In this document: one piece after another, positions 6,342 to 10,481 of the stretch | How positions within the stretch are numbered: position 1 is the first letter of the stretch | How the letters are laid out: each line of letters begins with the position of its first letter | Assembly: GCA_034435015.1 (NCBI GenBank) | Contig: DAOTYH010000001.1 | Span: 1 to 10,481, forward strand | Source: DAOTYH01 sp034435015 | GTDB lineage: Bacteria > Chloroflexota > Anaerolineae > Aggregatilineales > UBA3940 | DNA: 10,481 bases | Reading direction: 5' to 3' | Translations under genes and position numbers: made by a program | Notes under the pieces: generated by a model | What the model was told of the DNA's origin: nothing | What the model saw: the letters and a program-made list of their open reading frames with translations, nothing else | The model's database searches: none

Positions 6342-7369
6342 AAATCCTCAGACAGCTTTCGGAAGCAATAGGCGTCAGCGGCGCAGAGGGCGAGGTACGC
6401 CGCGTCATCCTTAACTTGATCCGCCCCTACGTAGATGACATCCAGACCGATACGCTGGGCAACCTGCTGGCTTTCAAGAAGGGGACCGCCTCCAGCGGGC
6501 CGACCGTCATGCTGGATGCCCACATGGACGAGGTGGGGCTGATGGTCACCGGCTACAACGGCGATGGGATGCTCAAAGTGGAGGCCATCGGCGGGCTGGA
6601 TGAACGCATCCTGCCGGGCATCCGCGTGCTGGTGGGGCCTCAGAAGCTTCCCGGCGTGATCGGGGTCAAACCCGTCCATCTGCTGGAGAACAGCGAACGG
6701 GACACCGTCATCAAGCTGGATGCCGTGCGGGTAGATATAGGGGTATCCAGCAAGGAAGCGGCACAGAGCAAAGCGCCCATCGGCACGCGCATTGCCTTCG
6801 ATACCCCTTTCCTAGACTTAGGGCAGACCGTGCGGGGCAAGGCCTTCGACGACCGGGCTGGATGCGCGGTACTGGTTCATCTTTTGCAGGGCGAGCCGTT
6901 CCCCTTTGACATAGCGGCGGTGTTTACCGTACAGGAGGAGGTCGGGCTGAGAGGGGCAGGCGTGGCGGCGCATGCTGTTAAGCCGGACATGGCCTTCGTG
7001 CTGGAAGGCACGATCTGCGACGACCTGCCCAAGAAAGACGATGTTTCCCCAACGACCGTGCTCGGCGCAGGCCCGGCCCTGAGCGTGATGGATCGTAGTG
7101 TGATCTATGATGCCCGCCTGAACCGCCTGATCACCAAGACCGCCGACGAGTTAGGCATTCCCTACCAATTCAAACAGCCGGGCATCGGCGGGACGGACGG
7201 CGGCTCCATCAACCTCAGCGAAGCGGGCGTGCCGGTCGCGGCGCTCTCTGTACCCTGCCGCTACATCCACAGCCCGGCGGCCATCCTGAGCAAGAAAGAT
7301 TATCAGAACACCATCCGTCTCCTGCGCGAAACGCTGGCACGGGTGGATCGGAGCGTCATCACACGGTAG
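6338..7369 (+). CDS. M42 family metallo-aminopeptidase (copy B)
   Basis: A 343-residue M42 aminopeptidase. The ATG overlaps the stop of copy A in an ATGA, so translation is probably coupled and the two products may be made in balanced amounts. Metal and catalytic residues are all present: H62 in DAHMDEVG, D171 in AFDDR, E200/E201 in VQEEVG, E223 in VLEGT (an acidic Glu where copies A and C have Asp, a variation known in the family), and H311 in YIHSP. The GIGGTDGGSI motif (about 282-291) is the standard M42 form. Copy B is a clear paralogue of A and C but not a recent duplicate, since the sequences differ widely outside the motifs. Because archaeal TET1 and TET2 can co-assemble, a mixed A/B complex is possible. 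It ends at a TAG, then a 234-base lower-GC spacer begins. Confidence 0.94.
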   Translation: MKILRQLSEAIGVSGAEGEVRRVILNLIRPYVDDIQTDTLGNLLAFKKGTASSGPTVMLDAHMDEVGLMVTGYNGDGMLKVEAIGGLDERILPGIRVLVGPQKLPGVIGVKPVHLLENSERDTVIKLDAVRVDIGVSSKEAAQSKAPIGTRIAFDTPFLDLGQTVRGKAFDDRAGCAVLVHLLQGEPFPFDIAAVFTVQEEVGLRGAGVAAHAVKPDMAFVLEGTICDDLPKKDDVSPTTVLGAGPALSVMDRSVIYDARLNRLITKTADELGIPYQFKQPGIGGTDGGSINLSEAGVPVAALSVPCRYIHSPAAILSKKDYQNTIRLLRETLARVDRSVITR

Positions 7370-7603
7370 GGAATGATTCAAAATGGGAGATGGGAGCTCC
7401 TCAATGCTACTGGCAAAGTGATCAGGCCTCATCATGGCTGTCTGAGGTGGCCCTCGTTCCAACGCGACCGACAGACAATGCAGGAAGCATCCGGACCCTG
7501 AACAGTAAAAAGTGACAGTCGGCTACACTGCCCTGCCGCTCCGAAACTATATGCATGTCATAGAATAGATGCTTTGTCCCCAGCGAAACAGAAAGGTTCC
7601 CCA

Positions 7604-8509
7604 ATGAATCCTCTTGCAGAATGGGAGGCAATATTCATCTGTCCGATAGACCATGCTCCACTCATGTACCTAGAAGCAGAGCAGAGATGGGCTTGTACTG
7701 CCTGTACATTCAGAACGGAAATACAAACTGTATCTAGCAGGCTTATCCCGGACTTCCGTGCTGTAGACACTCCTCAGACTGTCCAACTGTCCTTCTCAAT
7801 ACCAACCAGACCACTTGAACGCGACCGACTGGTAGAAGCTTGCTTTCTGGCAAATCAAGTGAGGATAGCGCCGCTTCGCCAGAAAATTCGGACTAAGCTG
7901 ACCAATGGACACCGCTATTATTGTGAGAAAATCCTAAATGAGTATGGCCCCGACTGCCCCATCCTTGACCTTGGATGTGGTAGCGGCGATAACCGCCTGT
8001 ACCTGTATTCAATTGGGTTCAGAAGGGTGCTGACAGTGGATTGGCTGGCTGAAGGTGCAGACATGCTGGTTGACGCACATCGCCTGCCGTTTGCTGATCA
8101 CCAGTTTCAGGTAGTCATCTCAACAGCCGTCTTTGAGCACCTCTACAATCCGTTTATTGCGATGACCGAGATCGGGCGCGTTCTTAAAGCTGGCGGCTAC
8201 TTCTTAGGGGGCGCCAGTTTCTGGGAAAGCTGGCATGGGTCTTCTTACTTTCATCTGACACCAGATGGTTGGAATGCATTGTTACAGCACGCAGGTATGC
8301 AGATGGAGGACCTATGGCCTGGGTGGGGAGTAATTCCGGCACTAATCCATCATGTACTAATCCCAGGACACTTTCGCCGGCTGGGATACAGACTTCAAGC
8401 AATGCTCGAATGGGTCTATCGCCTCATCATGGGTGAGAGTGGTGTACGTAGGTTGCAATTAAGAGCCAGCGGCTCTTACCAGGTGTTAGCCCGTAAGATA
8501 GGAATGTAA
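7604..8509 (+). CDS. Class I SAM-dependent methyltransferase with N-terminal zinc-ribbon-like segment
   Basis: A 301-residue protein. Residues 11-50 form a short Trm112-like region (C13-P-I-D-H17 ... C31-T-A-C34 ... LIPDFR) in which the usual second Cys is replaced, leaving three Cys plus an Asp or His as possible ligands. The class I methyltransferase core follows: motif I ILDLGCGSGD (120-129), an acidic end of strand two (VDW, D146), DAHRLPF (157-163), ISTAVFEHL (172-180) and RVLKAGGYF (192-200). The target is unknown; a small molecule, lipid or sugar is more likely than DNA, given no target-recognition domain. I chose the ATG at 7604, with AAAGG 7 bases before it, over the TTG at 7574. GC is visibly lower than its neighbours (28 of 60 in line 7621-7680, against 38 of 60 in line 6541-6600), and it splits the M42 series, both signs of insertion. 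Confidence 0.88.
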   Translation: MNPLAEWEAIFICPIDHAPLMYLEAEQRWACTACTFRTEIQTVSSRLIPDFRAVDTPQTVQLSFSIPTRPLERDRLVEACFLANQVRIAPLRQKIRTKLTNGHRYYCEKILNEYGPDCPILDLGCGSGDNRLYLYSIGFRRVLTVDWLAEGADMLVDAHRLPFADHQFQVVISTAVFEHLYNPFIAMTEIGRVLKAGGYFLGGASFWESWHGSSYFHLTPDGWNALLQHAGMQMEDLWPGWGVIPALIHHVLIPGHFRRLGYRLQAMLEWVYRLIMGESGVRRLQLRASGSYQVLARKIGM

Positions 8510-8798
8510 CTTGGGTGTCGGTAGCTTATCAGCGCTTGAGGTAGACAGGACAAGGTACGTTGAGGACTCGCATGACTGACTCGTGTTCTGGACCTGAGCC
8601 TTGTTAAGCAGGATGCTACAGGGAGCCGGAAGTCAGAAGAGGATGAGCATACGGACAAGAATTTTGAGGCAAGGAAACAGCTCAATACGTGGTTGATGCT
8701 GGCATACACTAAGGGTGTGAAAGCAACGCTTGCAATCAGGTCATATTGAGATGCAGTTTTTGGAGACACCACCAGAATCATCGGGATTGGAGCAGAAC
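8510..8798 (+). other. Gene-poor spacer with an open, start-less frame (possible gene remnant)
   Basis: This 289-base spacer follows the methyltransferase and keeps its lower GC. No convincing promoter or terminator is seen. From 8576 to the TGA at 8747-8749, one plus-strand frame is open for 57 codons without an ATG or GTG at its start. Its content is protein-like: a charged stretch (SRKSEEDEHTDKNFEARKQ) then a helical one (WLMLAYTKGVKATLAIRS). It could be the remains of a decayed gene. The minus strand is also open over the region, so chance cannot be excluded. Confidence 0.3.
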
Positions 8799-9791
8799 AT
8801 GATCGAGACGATACGCAAACTTGTGGAAGCCTACGGCCCCAGCGGCCATGAAGACCAGATCAGAACGCTCATTCTGGATGAGATCAAAGACCTATCAGAC
8901 GACATCACCGTTGACGCGCTGGGCAACATCATCGCCCGCCGCGCCAGCGGCAAACAGGGCGCTCCAAGAGTGATGCTCTCAGCCCACATGGACGAGATCG
9001 GTGTCATGGTAACCCATGTGGACAAGGAAGGCTTTCTGCGCTTCACGGCCATTGGCGGAGTGGCGGCAGTCACCTTGATCGGCAACCGGGTGCGCTTTGC
9101 GGACGGCACGATTGGCGTGATCGGCGTGGAAAAACGCGACAACACAGACGCCGTCCCGACCTTCGACCAGTTGTACATTGATGTATCTGAGAGCGCCGGC
9201 AGGCACACCATCAAGGTCGGCGATGCGGCATGTTTTGACCGCGGGCTGGCCGTGCGCGGCGAACGGCTCGTGGCCAAAAGCATGGACGACCGCATCGGCT
9301 GTGCGGTACAGATCGAGGTGATGCGCCGTCTCGGCAGTTGCCCCAACGATGTCACCTTTGTCTTCAGCGTGCAGGAGGAGGTCGGCCTGCGCGGCGCCAA
9401 GACCGCCGCCTATGCGGTTGATCCAGAGGTTGGCATTGCCATTGATGTAACCCGCACCGGAGACACGCCCAAGTGCCAGCCGATGGAAGTGGCGCTGGGC
9501 AAGGGGCCTGCTGTCAAGATCAAGGACAGCGGACTGCTGGCCGCGCCGGAAGTGGTCGAGTGGATGGAGAAGGCCGCCCGCAAGGCGAAAATCCCCTACC
9601 AGCGCGAGGTGCTGATCGCCGGTGCCACGGATGCCGCCTCCATACAGCTCTCGCGGGCGGGCGTCAAGTCAGGCTGTCTCAGCATCCCGTGCCGCTATGT
9701 GCATACCACCAGCGAAACGGTGGACATCAACGATGTCGAAAACGGCGTCAAACTGCTTGTGACTCTGCTGGAGAGCAAAGCCGAAGTATAA
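8799..9791 (+). CDS. M42 family metallo-aminopeptidase (copy C)
   Basis: A 330-residue M42 aminopeptidase, the third in the window. The ATG at 8799 is chosen because GGAG lies 6 bases before it and the protein then starts MIETIRKLVEAYGPSGHE, the standard M42 opening. Starts at 8730 (TTG) or 8751 would add up to 23 residues that do not resemble the family. Catalytic residues: H63 in SAHMDEIG, D163 in SMDDR, E193/E194 in VQEEVG, D216 in AIDVT, and H302 in YVHTTSE. GATDAASIQ (about 275-283) matches the family motif. Its sequence is closer to copy B in the VQEEVGLRGA region than to copy A. GC returns to the high level of the backbone. A GC-rich hairpin follows 35 bases after the stop, so the gene is probably a single transcription unit. 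Confidence 0.94.
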   Translation: MIETIRKLVEAYGPSGHEDQIRTLILDEIKDLSDDITVDALGNIIARRASGKQGAPRVMLSAHMDEIGVMVTHVDKEGFLRFTAIGGVAAVTLIGNRVRFADGTIGVIGVEKRDNTDAVPTFDQLYIDVSESAGRHTIKVGDAACFDRGLAVRGERLVAKSMDDRIGCAVQIEVMRRLGSCPNDVTFVFSVQEEVGLRGAKTAAYAVDPEVGIAIDVTRTGDTPKCQPMEVALGKGPAVKIKDSGLLAAPEVVEWMEKAARKAKIPYQREVLIAGATDAASIQLSRAGVKSGCLSIPCRYVHTTSETVDINDVENGVKLLVTLLESKAEV

Positions 9792-9826
9792 CGTGCCTTC
9801 CCCCTTGTCTGTTTGATACAAGCTGA

Positions 9827-9865
9827 CAGCCCCTCGTCCCCATTCCAGAGAGGGGCGGGGGGCTG
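9827..9865 (+). terminator. GC-rich hairpin between M42 copy C and the GH94 gene
   Basis: CAGCCCCTCGTCCCC (9827-9841) pairs with GGGGCGGGGGGCTG (9852-9865) around a 10-base loop, giving a 14-bp stem with one G-U pair and one bulged T. It is placed as expected for a terminator of the M42 gene, but no T-tract follows, so it could be a Rho-assisted end, an attenuator or a leader hairpin for the next gene. Confidence 0.6.
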
Positions 9866-9904
9866 ATGTGTCTGTGCACCGGTCGGCCCTGAAGGAGCAA
9901 GCTC

Positions 9905-10481
9905 ATGCGATACGGTTACTTTGACGACGAGCTGAAGGAATATGTGATCACCCGCCCGGACACGCCGCGCTCATGGAGCAACTATCTGGGAAGCACCCGC
10001 TACGGGGCTGTCATCACCAACAACGCCGGCGGCTACGGTTTTTACCAGTCAGGCGCACGCGGGCGTTTTCTGCGCCTGCGCTTTAACGGTGTCCCCATGG
10101 ATCAGCCCGGACGCTACTTCTACCTGCGCGACTGCGAAAACGGCGATTACTGGTCAGCCTCATGGCAACCGGTGGGCAAACCGCTTGAGCAGTATCAGTC
10201 CACCTGCCGTCACGGCACGGCCTATACGACGATCACCTCACGCTATACCGGCATCCTGAGCGAGACTACTTTTTTCGTCCCGCTCGATCAGAACTTCGAA
10301 TACTGGCTTCTCAAGGTCACCAACGAAAGCAGCCGCACACGCCGAATCGCGGTGTTCACCTTCTGCGAGTTCACCAATCAGTGGGACACCTACCAAGATC
10401 AGGTCAATTTGCAGTATTCGCTCTTCATCGTGCGCGGCGAGCTGACTGCCGACGGGTTGTTGCGGATCGCCATTCAGGACC
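9905..10481 (+). CDS. GH94 disaccharide-phosphorylase-like protein (glycosyltransferase 36 type), 3'-partial
   Basis: The first 192 codons of a long protein that continues past the window. It starts MRYGYFDDELKEYVITRPDTP and goes on with SNYLGS, NNAGGYGFY, GRYFYLRD, GDYWSASWQP and CRHGTAYT, which is the N-terminal beta-sandwich of GH94 enzymes such as cellobiose, cellodextrin and N,N'-diacetylchitobiose phosphorylases. These cleave a beta-linked disaccharide with phosphate to give a sugar 1-phosphate and a free sugar, in the cytoplasm. The catalytic (alpha/alpha)6 barrel and its Asp are beyond the edge, so the substrate cannot be assigned. AAGGAG lies 7 bases before the ATG, which fixes the start. 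No signal peptide is present. It would pair logically with sugar uptake, and a sugar-type binding lipoprotein lies about 7 kb away. Confidence 0.9.
   Translation, partial: MRYGYFDDELKEYVITRPDTPRSWSNYLGSTRYGAVITNNAGGYGFYQSGARGRFLRLRFNGVPMDQPGRYFYLRDCENGDYWSASWQPVGKPLEQYQSTCRHGTAYTTITSRYTGILSETTFFVPLDQNFEYWLLKVTNESSRTRRIAVFTFCEFTNQWDTYQDQVNLQYSLFIVRGELTADGLLRIAIQD

Noticed and set aside
5256..7369. Cellulase (endoglucanase M) function for the M42 genes because of the nearby GH94 gene
   Set aside because: All three keep the complete metallo-aminopeptidase active site; the endoglucanase label for this family is a known misannotation.
7574..7603. TTG start of the methyltransferase at 7574
   Set aside because: The ATG at 7604 has AAAGG at a good distance and the added ten residues are unlike the family.
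8476..8781. 101-codon minus-strand frame across the spacer before M42 copy C
   Set aside because: It overlaps the methyltransferase 3' end, has Ser/Leu-rich content typical of antisense shadows, and no ribosome-binding site was evident.
8730..8798. Longer N-terminus of M42 copy C from the TTG at 8730
   Set aside because: The extra residues do not resemble M42 proteins and a good ribosome-binding site precedes the ATG at 8799.
7370..8798. Transposon or integron around the methyltransferase
   Set aside because: No transposase, integrase, terminal inverted repeat or target duplication could be found by eye.

Overview
The window looks like a stretch of a GC-rich bacterial chromosome, most likely from a Chloroflexota (Anaerolineae-type) organism. 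This guess rests mainly on a membrane-anchored protein whose exterior is a Thr/Pro/Ala tract of TPT-x-T-x and ATATA/QTA repeats, on a lipoprotein with a similar linker, and on the gene content. It is an inference, not a proven assignment. Eleven protein-coding genes are supported, two of them cut by the window edges. No tRNA, rRNA, CRISPR array or insertion sequence was seen.

Layout. Positions 2-1093 (+) hold an M19 dipeptidase, 5'-truncated, followed by a small nitroreductase (1221-1730, +). A hairpin (1758-1787) separates these from a convergent solute-binding lipoprotein (1795-3120, -). Next on the minus strand is a two-gene operon of lower GC: an ASCH-domain protein (4367-3930) overlapping an uncharacterised 222-residue protein (3948-3280). 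It has a TATAAT promoter facing away from the next unit. Reading right from that divergent region are the T/P/A-rich anchored protein (4569-5180), preceded by a TTGACA-17-TAGACT promoter with a perfect 8-bp inverted repeat at the predicted start point, and two M42 metallo-aminopeptidases (5256-6341 and 6338-7369) joined by an ATGA overlap. A lower-GC methyltransferase gene (7604-8509), flanked by gene-poor AT-richer spacers, separates this pair from a third M42 paralogue (8799-9791). After a GC-rich hairpin (9827-9865) the start of a GH94 disaccharide-phosphorylase-like gene runs off the right edge (9905 onward).

How the genes fit together. The backbone suggests a peptide- and sugar-scavenging heterotroph. 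An M19 dipeptidase and three divergent M42 (TET-type) aminopeptidases would finish peptide breakdown in the cytoplasm. A lipoprotein receptor of the sugar ABC type and a GH94 phosphorylase point to uptake and phosphorolysis of small oligosaccharides, but no permease or ATPase gene is in view. The two lower-GC segments (about 3240-4440 and about 7400-8800) look like later insertions. The ASCH/222-residue pair is the best candidate for an undescribed two-component module, possibly acting on RNA or modified nucleosides, although its function cannot be fixed from sequence alone.
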